DNA of 64,000 nucleotides from Streptomyces genisteinicus (GTDB lineage: Bacteria; Actinomycetota; Actinomycetes; Streptomycetales; Streptomycetaceae): assembly GCF_014489615.1 (NCBI RefSeq), contig NZ_CP060825.1:6308001-6372000 (forward strand). Reading direction: 5' to 3'. Both the position numbers and the translations under genes were made by a program. The notes under the pieces were generated by a model. It was not told the origin of the DNA. It did no database searches and saw only the letters and a program-made list of their open reading frames with translations. Positions 15,833 to 24,634 of this stretch are shown here, piece after piece (positions within the stretch are counted from its first letter, which is position 1; each line of letters opens with the position of its first letter).

Positions 15833-17308
15833 ATGCACACCGACACCGAGCGCTGCGTGCGGGCCGTCCGCTCCAAGGACGCCCGCTTCGACGGATGGTT
15901 CTTCACCGCTGTGCTCACCACCCGGATCTACTGCCGTCCGAGCTGCCCCGCCGTGCCGCCGCGTGCCGAGAACATGACCTTCTACCCGAGCGCCGCCGCC
16001 TGCCAGCAGGCGGGCTTCCGGGCCTGCAAGCGCTGCCGCCCCGACAGCAGCCCCGGATCGCCTGCCTGGAACGTCCGCGCGGACCTCGTCGCCCGCGCGA
16101 TGCGCCTCATCGGCGACGGGGTCGTCGACCGCGAGGGCGTGCCGGGACTCGCGTCCCGTCTCGGCTACTCGACCCGCCAGGTCGAACGGCAGCTGCTCGC
16201 CGAGCTCGGCGCGGGCCCGCTCGCCCTCGCACGCGCCCAGCGGGCGCAGACGGCACGCCTCCTGATCGAGACCACGCCGCTGCCCATGGCCGACGTCGCC
16301 TTCGCGGCGGGCTTCTCGTCCGTGCGCACCTTCAACGAGACCGTCCGCGAGGTGTTCGCCCTCGCCCCGGGCGAGCTGCGCGCCCGTGCGAGCGGCGCGC
16401 GCCCGGCATCCCCGCCCGTTCCCGGGTCGATCTCGCTCCGGCTCCCGTACCGGGCCCCGCTCGAACCGGGCAACCTCTTCGGGCACCTCGCGGCGACCGG
16501 TGTCCCCGGCGTCGAGGAGTGGCGCGACGGCGCCTACCGGCGCACCCTCGCGCTCCCGTACGGGCACGGCATCGCCGCCCTCGCCCCGCGGGCGGACCAC
16601 ATCGCGTGCCGGCTCTCGCTGACCGACCTGCGCGACCTCACGATCGCCATCAGCCGCTGCCGGTGGCTGCTCGACCTCGACGCCGACCCGGAGGCCGTCG
16701 ACGACCGGCTGCGCGCGGACCCCGGTCTCGCCCCGACGGTCGGCAAGGCGCCCGGCCGCCGCGTCCCCCGTACCGTCGACGCCGCCGAGTTCGCGGTCCG
16801 CGCCGTGCTGGGCCAGCAGGTCTCCACCGCCGCCGCCCGCACTCACGCCGCCCGGCTGGTGAGCGCGCACGGAGTGCCGGTGGAGGACCCCGAGGGCGGT
16901 CTCACCCACCTCTTCCCGACCTCCGAGGCGCTCGCGGGCCTCGACCCGGAGACGCTGGCGCTGCCGCGCAGCCGCCGGGCCACCCTCACCGGGCTGGTCG
17001 GCGCGCTGGCCGGCGGCGGGCTCGCCCTGGACCCGGGAAGCGACTGGGACCGGGCCCGCGCGCAACTCGGCGCCATGCCCGGCTTCGGGCCCTGGACGGT
17101 CGAGGTGATCGCGATGCGCGCCCTGGGCGACCCGGACGCCTTCCTCCCCACCGACCTCGGCATCCGGCGTGCGGCGGCCGCCCTGGACCTGCCGGCCACC
17201 CCCGGCGCGCTCACCGCGCACGCGGCGGCCTGGCGGCCCTGGCGGGCGTACGCCGTCCAGTACCTGTGGGCCACCGACGACCACCCGATCAACCATCTGC
17301 CCGCCTGA
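15833..17308 (+). CDS. alkA: Ada N-terminal/AraC-HTH fused to AlkA DNA-3-methyladenine glycosylase II
   Basis: 491-residue fusion combining methyl-sensing and base excision. Residues 1-75: Ada zinc domain with four Cys (YCRPSC and ACKRC). In Ada one of these cysteines accepts a methyl from phosphotriesters and switches on transcription. Residues about 80-185: AraC-type HTH (MADVAFAAGFSSVRTFNETVREVF). From about 200: the AlkA N-terminal domain, then HhH-GPD (GFGPWTVEVIAMRALGDPD) with catalytic Asp441 in PTDLGIR. Excises 3-methyladenine and related alkylated bases. The Ogt methyltransferase follows 93 bp downstream, making an adaptive-response pair probably induced by the methylated Ada domain. 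Confidence 0.92.
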   Translation: MHTDTERCVRAVRSKDARFDGWFFTAVLTTRIYCRPSCPAVPPRAENMTFYPSAAACQQAGFRACKRCRPDSSPGSPAWNVRADLVARAMRLIGDGVVDREGVPGLASRLGYSTRQVERQLLAELGAGPLALARAQRAQTARLLIETTPLPMADVAFAAGFSSVRTFNETVREVFALAPGELRARASGARPASPPVPGSISLRLPYRAPLEPGNLFGHLAATGVPGVEEWRDGAYRRTLALPYGHGIAALAPRADHIACRLSLTDLRDLTIAISRCRWLLDLDADPEAVDDRLRADPGLAPTVGKAPGRRVPRTVDAAEFAVRAVLGQQVSTAAARTHAARLVSAHGVPVEDPEGGLTHLFPTSEALAGLDPETLALPRSRRATLTGLVGALAGGGLALDPGSDWDRARAQLGAMPGFGPWTVEVIAMRALGDPDAFLPTDLGIRRAAAALDLPATPGALTAHAAAWRPWRAYAVQYLWATDDHPINHLPA

Positions 17309-17401
17309 GCCCGGCGGCGCCGTCGCGGCCGACCCGGCCCGCGACGCCGACCGCCGGGCCGGGCACCGCACCGGACCGGAGCACACGTGAGGACGGCACC
17401 G

Positions 17402-18148
17402 ATGACGACCGCACCCGAGAGCACAGCACCCGCCCCCACCGTCCCCGTGACGAAGGCGGAGCCGGCGACGAAGAGGCCGGCGACGAAGGCGGTGAACGCG
17501 ACGAACGCGAGCGAGATGAACGTGAACGCGGCGAAGGCGGAGCCGAGCGCCAGGAAGCCGAACGCCAGGAAGCCGAACGCCAGGAAGGCGAACGCCGGGA
17601 AGGGGAACGCCGCGACGGCGAAGCCGACGAGGGCCGGGGCGGCCGCGGGGGACACCGCGCGGCAGCACACCGTCGTGGACAGCCCCTACGGGCCGCTCAC
17701 CCTGGTCGCCACCGGCGGGGTCCTCAGCGGCCTCTACATGGAGGGCCAGCGCCACCGCCCCGCCGAGGAGACCTTCGGCGAACCGGACGCGTCCCCGTTC
17801 GCCGAGGCGGTCCGTCAGCTGGACGCGTACTTCGCACGTGAGCTGACCGCGTTCGACCTGCCGATGCGCCTCGCCGGAACCCCGTTCCAGCTGCGGGTCT
17901 GGGAGCAGCTGCGCCGCATCCCGTACGGCGAGACGCGCACCTACGGGGAGCTCGCCGCGCTGCTCGGCAACCCGAACGCCTCGCGCGCCGTCGGCCTCGC
18001 CAACGGCAAGAACCCCGTCGGCATCATCGTGCCGTGCCACCGGGTGATCGGGGCCTCCGGATCGCTCGTCGGATACGGCGGCGGCCTCGGCCGCAAGCAG
18101 CGTCTGCTCGCCTTCGAGGGCGACGTGCCCGAGGAGACCCTCTTCTGA
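17402..18148 (+). CDS. ogt: Methylated-DNA--protein-cysteine methyltransferase with basic N-terminal tail
   Basis: 248 residues, against 150-190 for usual Ogt/AdaB proteins. The C-terminal 160 residues form the standard enzyme, which removes O6-alkyl groups from guanine. The active site is VPCHRV with Cys212, preceded by the FQLRVWEQLRRIPYGETRTYGELA helix-turn-helix. Residues 1-88 are an added low-complexity tail rich in Ala, Lys, Asn and Pro, with about nine lysines and repeated NARKP/NARKA blocks encoded by a 15-bp tandem repeat. It resembles a histone H1 or Hup C-terminal tail. The ATG at 17402 follows GAGGA; the GTG at 17387 is an alternative. Downstream partner of alkA. Confidence 0.9.
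   Translation: MTTAPESTAPAPTVPVTKAEPATKRPATKAVNATNASEMNVNAAKAEPSARKPNARKPNARKANAGKGNAATAKPTRAGAAAGDTARQHTVVDSPYGPLTLVATGGVLSGLYMEGQRHRPAEETFGEPDASPFAEAVRQLDAYFARELTAFDLPMRLAGTPFQLRVWEQLRRIPYGETRTYGELAALLGNPNASRAVGLANGKNPVGIIVPCHRVIGASGSLVGYGGGLGRKQRLLAFEGDVPEETLF
17546..17620 (+). repeat. 15-bp tandem repeat coding the Ogt basic tail
   Basis: Five consecutive 15-bp units (17546, 17561, 17576, 17591, 17606) with the core AACGCCAGGAAGCCG encode (S/N)ARKP-type pentapeptides. The last two units have drifted. Unit length is a multiple of three, so copy-number change would lengthen or shorten the tail without a frameshift. Confidence 0.85.
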
Positions 18149-18178
18149 CGGATCGCGGGAGTGCCCGCCGCGCGCGGG

Positions 18179-18916
18179 CTACGCCGCCCCGGCCTCCTTG
18201 GCCAGCCGCTCCAGCAGGGCCGGCAGCGAGGTGCCGATCGGCTCCCGCACCACCTCGTCGGCGAGTTCGTCGTACGGTGTCGGCTCGGCGTTGACCACGA
18301 TCAGCCGGGCGCCGTGGTCGACCGCCATTCCGGCCAGCGACGCCGCCGGCTGCACCTGGAGCGTGGTGCCGACGGCCACGAACACCTCGCAGCCCTTGGC
18401 GACGGCCATCGCCCCGCCCAGCACCTGCGGGTCGAGACGCTCGCCGAACATCACCGTCGCCGACTTGAGGATTCCGCCGCACACCCGGCACGCCGGGTCG
18501 TCCTCGCCCTCCTCGACGCGGGCCAGCGCCTCCTCCATGGAGGAGCGCGCATGGCAGCGCGTGCAGGTCACCGCCCGGGCGGTCCCGTGCAGTTCGAGCA
18601 CCTTGCGCTCCGGCATGCCCCCGAGCTGGTGCAGCCCGTCGACGTTCTGGGTCAGGACGCGGACGGCGACGCCCGGCCGCCGGTCGAGGGCGGCGACCGC
18701 CCGGTGCGCGGCGTTGGGCTCGGCGTGCAGGGCGGCGGCGTCGCGGCGCATGAGCCACGAGCGGCGCCGGATGTCCGGGTCGGCCATGTAGAAGTCGTAG
18801 GTGACGAGCTTCTCGGCCTCGGGGTCCTGCCGCCACAGCCCCTGGGGGCCGCGGTAGTCGGGGATGCCGGAGTCCGTGGACACACCGGCGCCGCTGAGGA
18901 TCGCGACGAGAGTCAT
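18179..18916 (-). CDS. SIR2-family NAD-dependent protein deacylase
   Basis: 245 residues, the length of bacterial CobB-type sirtuins. NAD-binding motifs GAGVSTDSGIPDYRG and TQNVDGLH, catalytic His in LELHG, and a four-cysteine zinc ribbon (CTRC and CRVCGG). Removes acyl groups from lysines, consuming NAD and giving O-acetyl-ADP-ribose. Convergent with ogt (30 bp between ends). The macro-domain protein at 14.95 kb could process its product. ATG at 18916. Confidence 0.93.
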   Translation of the reverse strand: MTLVAILSGAGVSTDSGIPDYRGPQGLWRQDPEAEKLVTYDFYMADPDIRRRSWLMRRDAAALHAEPNAAHRAVAALDRRPGVAVRVLTQNVDGLHQLGGMPERKVLELHGTARAVTCTRCHARSSMEEALARVEEGEDDPACRVCGGILKSATVMFGERLDPQVLGGAMAVAKGCEVFVAVGTTLQVQPAASLAGMAVDHGARLIVVNAEPTPYDELADEVVREPIGTSLPALLERLAKEAGAA

Positions 18917-18982
18917 GGCCGGAGCCTATGCAGCGGGCCGCGGGCCGGGCCAACGGGTTTCCGGCGCCCCGGCGCCGGGCCG

Positions 18983-19474
18983 TCAGCGCGGCGGCAGGCC
19001 GTTCTCCAGCTCGACCGCGCCCGTGCCGGCGTCGAGCGCGGCGAGGGCCGACAGCACCCGGTCGCCGAGTTCGCCGGGCAGGTGCCGGGGCAGGTCCCCG
19101 CGCTCCACCAGGCGCCAGGACAGCAGCTCCGCCTCCTGGATCCTGATCCTCCCGAGGCGTTCCTCGCCGAGCACACCCCCGTCGTACACGTATCCCACGA
19201 CGGGGGGCCGGTCCACGTGCGGGACCCAGTCGACGGCCAGCAGGCGTCCGGGCTCGACGTCCAGACCGATCTCCTCCCGGGCCTCCCGGCGCGCCGCCTG
19301 CCGCGGGGTCTCGCCCCGTTCCGGCTCGACGGTCCCGCCGGGCAGTGCCCAGCCCGGCCGGTAGTTGGGTTCGACGAGGAGCACCCTCCCGGCGCCGTCG
19401 CGGAGCAGGACGGCGGCGCCCGCCTGGACGCGGGGGAGGGAGGCGAACCAGGCGGCGCGGTCGGCAGTCGTCAC
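18983..19474 (-). CDS. Nudix hydrolase
   Basis: 163 residues with a Nudix box GGTVEPERGE-(x7)-REAREEIGL. Compared with the consensus GX5EX7REUXEEXGU there are two extra residues between the Gly and the first Glu, a known variant. The C-terminal part (VGYVYDGGVL... LLSWRLVER) follows the ADP-ribose/NTP pyrophosphatase pattern, but the substrate cannot be named. The GTG at 19474 is chosen because it directly precedes the conserved N-terminus; the frame upstream is not protein-like. Same strand as the sirtuin, 66 bp upstream of it. Confidence 0.85.
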   Translation of the reverse strand: MTTADRAAWFASLPRVQAGAAVLLRDGAGRVLLVEPNYRPGWALPGGTVEPERGETPRQAARREAREEIGLDVEPGRLLAVDWVPHVDRPPVVGYVYDGGVLGEERLGRIRIQEAELLSWRLVERGDLPRHLPGELGDRVLSALAALDAGTGAVELENGLPPR

Positions 19475-19736
19475 GGCACGCAGCGTAGGGGACCGGGCGG
19501 GTGGGCACGGGCGGTTCCCCGTGGTTCCTCCCGCGCGCACGGCCGCGGGTCCGGCCGGGTACCCGCCCGGCCCGGGCGGCGTCGCCGACGCGCCGTGCCG
19601 GATGTGTCGGCGACACCGGCTACCTGCCCCGTGCCGGTGGGCGTATCGCTGGGCGAGAGGGGGCTGGCCGGGGGCCTGAGCTGCGGATAGGGTCGAGGCG
19701 GCGCGACTGCCTGTTCGACAAGCAAGGGATACAAGG

Positions 19737-20891
19737 GTGACGGACGGAGCAGTTTCTCGGTCGGCGCGTGTTCTCGTGGCGGCTGACAAGTTCAAGGGTT
19801 CGCTGACGGCCGTGCAGGTCGCCGAGCGGGTGACCGCAGGTCTCCGGCAGGTCGTCCCCGGCCTGGAGGTCGAGACGCTGCCGGTCGCCGACGGCGGCGA
19901 CGGCACGGTCGCGGCCGCCGTGGCGGCGGGCTTCGAGCGGCGCGAGGTGCGGGTGGCCGGTCCGCTCGGCGACCCGGTCACCGCGGCCTACGCCCTGCGC
20001 GACGGCACGGCCGTGGTGGAGATGGCGGAGGCGTCGGGCCTCCAGCACCTGCCGCGGGACACCTTCGCGCCGCTGACGGCCACCACGTACGGCTCCGGGG
20101 AACTGCTGCGGGCCGCGCTGGACGCCGGGGCGACCACGATCGTCTTCGGCGTCGGCGGCAGTGCGACGACCGACGGCGGCGCGGGCATGCTGGAGGCCCT
20201 CGGGGCCCGCTTCCTCGACGCCGCCGGCGATCCGGTGGCGCGCGGCGGCGGCGGGCTCGCCGACCTGGCGACCGCCGACCTCTCCGGGCTCGACGGCCGC
20301 TTCGACGGGGTGGATCTCGTCCTCGCCAGCGACGTGGACAACCCGCTGACCGGGCCCAAGGGCGCTCCCGCCGTGTACGGCCCGCAGAAGGGCGCGACCC
20401 CCGACGACGTCGCCGCCCTCGACGCGGCGCTCGCCCACTACGCGGAGGTCCTGGAGACGGTCCTCGGCCCGTCGGCCGCCGAGTACGCCGAGGCGCCGGG
20501 CGCGGGCGCGGCGGGCGGCATCGGCTACGGGGCGCTCGTCGCCCTCGGCGCCCGCTTCCGGCCGGGGATCGAGGTCATGCTCGACGTGCTGGGCTTCGCG
20601 CCCGCGCTGGAGAAGGCGACCCTCGTGATCACGGGGGAGGGCTCCCTGGACGAGCAGACCCTGCACGGCAAGGCCCCGGCCGGCGTCGCCGCCGCGGCCA
20701 GGGCCCGGGGCGTCGAGGTCGTCGCCGTCTGCGGCCGTCTGGCGCTGCCGGCCGAGGCGCTGGGGCGGGCGGGCATCCGCCGCGCCTACGCGCTGGCGTC
20801 CCTCGAACCGGACCCCGCGGTCTCGATGGCCCAGGCGGGCCCGCTGCTGGAGCGGGTGGCGGCGGACATCGCCCGCGACTTCCTCGCCTGA
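19737..20891 (+). CDS. Glycerate kinase (GlxK/GarK family)
   Basis: 384 residues. Phosphorylates D-glycerate to 2- or 3-phosphoglycerate, linking glyoxylate/glycerate metabolism to glycolysis. Family signatures: VLVAADKFKGSLTAVQVAERVTAG, PVADGGDGTV, VEMAEASGL, GVGGSATTDGG and TGEGSLDEQTLHGKAP. GTG start at 19737. Monocistronic; a hairpin follows. Confidence 0.93.
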   Translation: MTDGAVSRSARVLVAADKFKGSLTAVQVAERVTAGLRQVVPGLEVETLPVADGGDGTVAAAVAAGFERREVRVAGPLGDPVTAAYALRDGTAVVEMAEASGLQHLPRDTFAPLTATTYGSGELLRAALDAGATTIVFGVGGSATTDGGAGMLEALGARFLDAAGDPVARGGGGLADLATADLSGLDGRFDGVDLVLASDVDNPLTGPKGAPAVYGPQKGATPDDVAALDAALAHYAEVLETVLGPSAAEYAEAPGAGAAGGIGYGALVALGARFRPGIEVMLDVLGFAPALEKATLVITGEGSLDEQTLHGKAPAGVAAAARARGVEVVAVCGRLALPAEALGRAGIRRAYALASLEPDPAVSMAQAGPLLERVAADIARDFLA

Positions 20892-20952
20892 GCCCGGCGG
20901 GTGCGACGGGCCCTCCGGGCCCTGTGCACCCGAGCCCCGCAGAGCGCGCATC

Positions 20953-20980
20953 GAAGGCCCCGGCATCCGCCGGGGCCTTC
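20953..20980 (+). terminator. Hairpin terminator after glycerate kinase
   Basis: A 12-bp perfect stem (20953-20964 with 20969-20980) and ATCC loop, 62 bp after the glycerate kinase stop. The 345-bp space up to pssA holds only this and the next hairpin; no gene is seen. Confidence 0.8.
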
Positions 20981-21164
20981 CGTGCTCCTGCCCCGCGGGG
21001 ACGCGGGCACGGTGGCCCCGGGCGACCGGGTACGCCGTCGGGCCCTGGCCCCGTGGCCGTGAGCAGCGGGGAGCCTGCGCCCCGCCCACGGCCGGGAGCC
21101 GCCGGCCACGCCCCGCCCCGCCGCCGGGCGCCGGAGCACGCCCCCGCCCCGCCGCCCACGCACG

Positions 21165-21198
21165 AGGGCCCCGGACACCGTGCGGTGTCCGGGGCCCT
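21165..21198. terminator. Hairpin terminator at the pssA 3' end
   Basis: A 16-bp inverted repeat (21165-21180 with 21183-21198) lies 39 bp beyond the pssA stop. It can act in both directions and probably ends the minus-strand psd-pssA transcript. Confidence 0.75.
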
Positions 21199-21236
21199 TC
21201 GTGGTGGCGGAGTCCCGGCGGACGTGCCCGCGTCCC

Positions 21237-22097
21237 TTACGGGAGCTGGGCCGCCCGGGCCTCGCGGTTCTCGCGCCGGTTGTCCCGGAAGGTGTTCACC
21301 CGGCGGGCGGTCGCGAAGAGCGGGATCGTCGCCGCCATCACGATCTGGAGCGCGCAGCCCATCTGGAGGAGCACCTGGCCGCCGGGGGCGTCGAACGCCC
21401 ACGCCGCCAGCATGCCCATCGCGGCCACGATCCAGCCGAGCATCGCCACCGCGAGGACACCCCGCGGCTTCGGGTACTCGACCCGGCTGACCATCAGCCA
21501 CGCCGTGCCGATGATCGCCAGCAGCGTCGGGATGAAGGGCAGCTCCAGCAGCACGATCGAGACGACCGTGAGCGCTCCGAAGGGGCTCGGCATGCCCTGG
21601 AACATGCCGTCCTTCAAGGTCACGCAGCTGAATCTGGCAAGCCGCAGCACCACCGCCAGCAGCACCACGATCGCGGCCACCGCCGAGACCCGCTGGTGGG
21701 CGTCGTCCGCGACCATGCCGTAGACCAGCACGAAGTACGCGGGGGCCAGCCCGAAGCTGATCAGGTCGGAGAGGTTGTCCAGCTCCGCGCCCATCGGCGA
21801 GGACCGCAGCTTGCGGGCCACCAGGCCGTCGCAGAGGTCGAAGATCGCGGCGAGCAGCATCAGGATCACGGCCGTCGCGGCGCTGTGCCGCGCCATGCCG
21901 GTCTCCTGGCTGCCCTGGAGGTGCGGGATGAGGATTCCGGTGGTGGTGAAGTACACCGCCATGAATCCGCAGGTCGCGTTGCCCAGAGTGAGGGTGTCCG
22001 CTATCGACAGCCTCAGACTGAGCGGCATCTCCTCCGCGTCGTCGTCCTCGTCGTCGGCCCAGTTCGACGCCTGTGTGTCGGGATCAATCACGGTCAA
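21237..22097 (-). CDS. pssA: CDP-diacylglycerol--serine O-phosphatidyltransferase
   Basis: 286-residue membrane enzyme that makes phosphatidylserine from CDP-diacylglycerol and serine. The CDP-alcohol phosphotransferase motif is visible as DLCDGLVAR... GAELDNLSDLISFG (DGxxAR-(x8)-GxxxDxxxD), and several hydrophobic segments follow. The N-terminal 25 residues are acidic (DDEDDDAEE). The start appears to be TTG at 22097, preceded by GGGGGTGA; a GTG two codons later is the alternative. The start overlaps the psd stop by 14 bp, so the two genes are coupled. Confidence 0.92.
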   Translation of the reverse strand: MTVIDPDTQASNWADDEDDDAEEMPLSLRLSIADTLTLGNATCGFMAVYFTTTGILIPHLQGSQETGMARHSAATAVILMLLAAIFDLCDGLVARKLRSSPMGAELDNLSDLISFGLAPAYFVLVYGMVADDAHQRVSAVAAIVVLLAVVLRLARFSCVTLKDGMFQGMPSPFGALTVVSIVLLELPFIPTLLAIIGTAWLMVSRVEYPKPRGVLAVAMLGWIVAAMGMLAAWAFDAPGGQVLLQMGCALQIVMAATIPLFATARRVNTFRDNRRENREARAAQLP

Positions 22098-22740
22098 TGC
22101 GAGTCACCCCCGCTGTCGTGGTCTGCCCGACCTCGACGGCGACGTCCACACCCTCCGGGAGGTAGATGTCGACGCGCGAGCCGAAGCGGATCAGACCGAT
22201 GCGCTCACCCTGTTCGACCTTGGTGCCCTGCGGGATGTAGGGGACGATGCGCCGCGCCACCGCGCCGGCGATCTGCACCATCTCGATGTCGCCGAGTTCG
22301 GTGTCGAAGTGCCAGACAACGCGCTCGTTGTTCTCGCTCTCCTTGTTGAACGCGGGGACGAAGCCACCGGGCACGTGCTCGACGGACGTGACGGTGCCGG
22401 CCAGCGGCGCGCGGTTCACGTGGACGTTGAGCGGGCTCATGAAGATCGCGACCCGGGTGCGTCCGTCCTTCCACGGCATGATGCTCTGCACCACGCCGTC
22501 GGCGGGGGAGATGACCCGGCCCTGGGCGACCTCGCGCTCGGGGTCGCGGAAGAACCACAGCATGCCCGCCGCGAGTGCGGTGGCGGGCACGGCCACGGTC
22601 GCGGCCCGCCGCGAGCGGCGGGACCGGGCCAGGCTGAGGGCAGCGGTGGCGACGGTCGGCAGGAGCCACGGCGATGCTCCGCGAGCGATGCGTACGCCAC
22701 GGATGGTGTCGCGGTGTGCAGAGGTTTGGCTGTGGGGCAT
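22084..22740 (-). CDS. psd: Phosphatidylserine decarboxylase (short, archaeal/actinobacterial type)
   Basis: 218 residues. Decarboxylates phosphatidylserine to phosphatidylethanolamine. The pyruvoyl group forms by self-cleavage at the Gly-Ser of IRFGSRVDIY near the C-terminus, the short-type counterpart of the LGST motif. An N-terminal hydrophobic region (LLPTVATAALSL... ATALAAGMLWFF) is the membrane anchor; FMSPLNVHVNR and PADG are family motifs. The start ATG at 22740 (MPHSQTS) follows GAAGG. First gene of the psd-pssA pair. Confidence 0.93.
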   Translation of the reverse strand: MPHSQTSAHRDTIRGVRIARGASPWLLPTVATAALSLARSRRSRRAATVAVPATALAAGMLWFFRDPEREVAQGRVISPADGVVQSIMPWKDGRTRVAIFMSPLNVHVNRAPLAGTVTSVEHVPGGFVPAFNKESENNERVVWHFDTELGDIEMVQIAGAVARRIVPYIPQGTKVEQGERIGLIRFGSRVDIYLPEGVDVAVEVGQTTTAGVTRIDRD

Positions 22741-22849
22741 GGATGACCTTCGTAGCGGATGATGCCGCGCTGGCAACTGGGGGACGGCGGCTTTCCGTCG
22801 ATGTTATCGGTTACGACCCGCAACTGGGAAAGCCAGAAGCCGAGTCGAC

Positions 22850-22888
22850 GGCCGGAAGATGATGACAGGGTGTGATCATCTTCCGGCC
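22850..22888 (-). terminator. Terminator of the ethylmalonyl-CoA operon
   Basis: A perfect 14-bp stem (22850-22863 with 22875-22888) and 11-nt loop, 22 bp beyond the acyl-CoA dehydrogenase stop. It separates that operon from psd. Confidence 0.88.
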
Positions 22889-22910
22889 TTAACCGACCGA
22901 AAAGCGACAA

Positions 22911-24116
22911 TCAGCCCTGTGACCTGTACTCCTCGAGCAGTCGACGGCCAATGATCATTTTCTGGATCTCGGCGGTACCTTCGCCGATCAGCAGCATCGG
23001 CGCCTCGCGGTAGAGGCGCTCGATCTCGTACTCCTTGGAGAAGCCGTAGCCGCCGTGGATGCGGAAGGCGTCCTCGACGACTTCCTTGCAGTACTCGGAG
23101 GCGAGGTACTTCGCCATCCCTGCCTCCAGGTCGTTTCGTTCCCCGGAGTCCTTTTTGCGTGCCGCGTTCACCATCATCGCATGAGCGGCTTCGACCTTGG
23201 TCGCCATCTCGGCCAACTTGAACTGGATCGCCTGGTGCGAGGCGATCGGCTTGCCGAAAGTGTGACGTTGCTGGGCATAGGAGACACCGAGTTCGAAAGC
23301 ACGCTGCGCGACACCGCAGCCACGGGCCGCGACGTTGACCCGGCCGACCTCGACGCCGTCCATCATTTGGTAAAACCCGCGGCCGGTGGTCCCGCCGAGG
23401 ACCCGATTGGCCGGAATGCGCAGTCCGTCCATGATGAGCTCGGTCGTGTCGACGCCCTTGTAGCCCATCTTGTCGATCTTCCCCGGGATCGTCAGGCCCG
23501 GACGCACCTCGCCGAACCCCGGCTCCTTCTCCACCAGGAACGTCGTCATCGACTTGTGCGGCGCGGTGCCCTCGGGGTGTCCTTCGTCACTCCTGCACAG
23601 CACCGCCACAAGAGTCGACGTACCGCCGTTGGTCAGCCACATCTTCTGGCCGTTCAGGACGTACTCGTCGCCGTCCCTGACGCCCTTGGACGTGATGGCC
23701 GACACGTCCGAGCCCAGCGCCGGCTCCGACATCGAGAACGCGCCACGCACCTCGCCCAGCGCCATCCGGGGCAGGAAGGTGTCCTTCTGCTCCTGGGTGC
23801 CGTGCTGCTTGAGCATGTACGCCACGATGAAGTGCGTGTTGATGATGCCCGAGACGGACATCCAGCCGCGGGCGATCTCCTCGACGCACAGCGCGTACGT
23901 GAGAAGGGACTCACCCAGGCCGCCGTACTCCTCCGGGATCATCAGCCCGAACAGGCCGAGCTCCTTGAGACCGTCGACGATCTCCTGGGGGTACTCGTCC
24001 TTGTGCTCCAGCTCCGTGGCGACCGGGATGATCTCCTTGTCGACGAAGTCCCGGACGGTGGAGAGGATCTCCTGCTGGACATCGGTCAGACCTGCGGTCT
24101 GGGCGAGTCGGGCCAT
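22911..24116 (-). CDS. Acyl-CoA dehydrogenase, probable (2S)-methylsuccinyl-CoA dehydrogenase
   Basis: 401-residue FAD flavoprotein of the acyl-CoA dehydrogenase superfamily. Motifs: AFSMSEPALGSDVSAI and WLTNGGTS (flavin contacts), RHTFGKPIASHQAIQ, and C-terminal DAFRIHGGYGFSKEYEIERLYREAP-type region. The catalytic Glu is probably that of IGEGTAEIQ or its region. As the last gene of the ccr operon it is expected to oxidise methylsuccinyl-CoA to mesaconyl-CoA. The 3' half has slightly more A/T at third positions (for example TTTTTGC near 23150) than its neighbours. ATG at 24116, two bases after the MaoC stop. Confidence 0.88.
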   Translation of the reverse strand: MARLAQTAGLTDVQQEILSTVRDFVDKEIIPVATELEHKDEYPQEIVDGLKELGLFGLMIPEEYGGLGESLLTYALCVEEIARGWMSVSGIINTHFIVAYMLKQHGTQEQKDTFLPRMALGEVRGAFSMSEPALGSDVSAITSKGVRDGDEYVLNGQKMWLTNGGTSTLVAVLCRSDEGHPEGTAPHKSMTTFLVEKEPGFGEVRPGLTIPGKIDKMGYKGVDTTELIMDGLRIPANRVLGGTTGRGFYQMMDGVEVGRVNVAARGCGVAQRAFELGVSYAQQRHTFGKPIASHQAIQFKLAEMATKVEAAHAMMVNAARKKDSGERNDLEAGMAKYLASEYCKEVVEDAFRIHGGYGFSKEYEIERLYREAPMLLIGEGTAEIQKMIIGRRLLEEYRSQG

Positions 24117-24118
24117 GA

Positions 24119-24631
24119 CTACTTCTCCTGCGACTTGGGTTCCGGGCGGCCCGGCTGCTCGCCGCCGCGCTCCTTGATGTACGTCTCGGTCGGGACCATC
24201 ACCTTGCGCCGGAAGACGCAGACGAGGGTGCCGTCCTGCTTGTACCCCTTGGTCTCGACGTACACGATGCCGCGGTCGTTCTTCGACCGGGACGGCGTCT
24301 TGTCGAGGACGGTGGTCTCGCCGTAGATCGTGTCGCCGTGGAAGGTCGGCGCCACGTGGCGCAGCGACTCGATCTCCAGATTGGCGATGGCCTTGCCGGA
24401 GACGTCCGGCACGGACATGCCGAGCAGCAGCGAGTAGATGTAGTTGCCCACCACCACGTTCTTGCCGAAGTCCGTGGTGTTCTCCGCATAGTTGGCGTCC
24501 ATGTGGAGGGGGTGGTGGTTCATCGTCAGCAGGCAGAAGAGATGGTCGTCGTACTCCGTGACCGTCTTCCCGGGCCAGTGCTTGTAGACCGCCCCGACCT
24601 CGAACTCCTCGTAGGTGCGTCCGAACTGCAT
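24119..24631 (-). CDS. MaoC-family hydratase, probable mesaconyl-CoA hydratase
   Basis: 170-residue single hot-dog-domain protein. The hydratase 2 segment is LTMNHHPLHMDANYAE (the D/H pair), followed by VVGNYIYSLLLGMS. In the ethylmalonyl-CoA pathway it hydrates mesaconyl-CoA to beta-methylmalyl-CoA. It is much shorter than the two-domain Mch of alphaproteobacteria, so it probably works as a dimer. Tightly spaced with the genes on both sides. Confidence 0.85.
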   Translation of the reverse strand: MQFGRTYEEFEVGAVYKHWPGKTVTEYDDHLFCLLTMNHHPLHMDANYAENTTDFGKNVVVGNYIYSLLLGMSVPDVSGKAIANLEIESLRHVAPTFHGDTIYGETTVLDKTPSRSKNDRGIVYVETKGYKQDGTLVCVFRRKVMVPTETYIKERGGEQPGRPEPKSQEK

Positions 24632-24634
24632 GGC

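Noticed and set aside
22741..22849. psd promoter
   Set aside because: Several TTGC- and TAAC-like hexamers are present but none has acceptable spacing, so no promoter is called.
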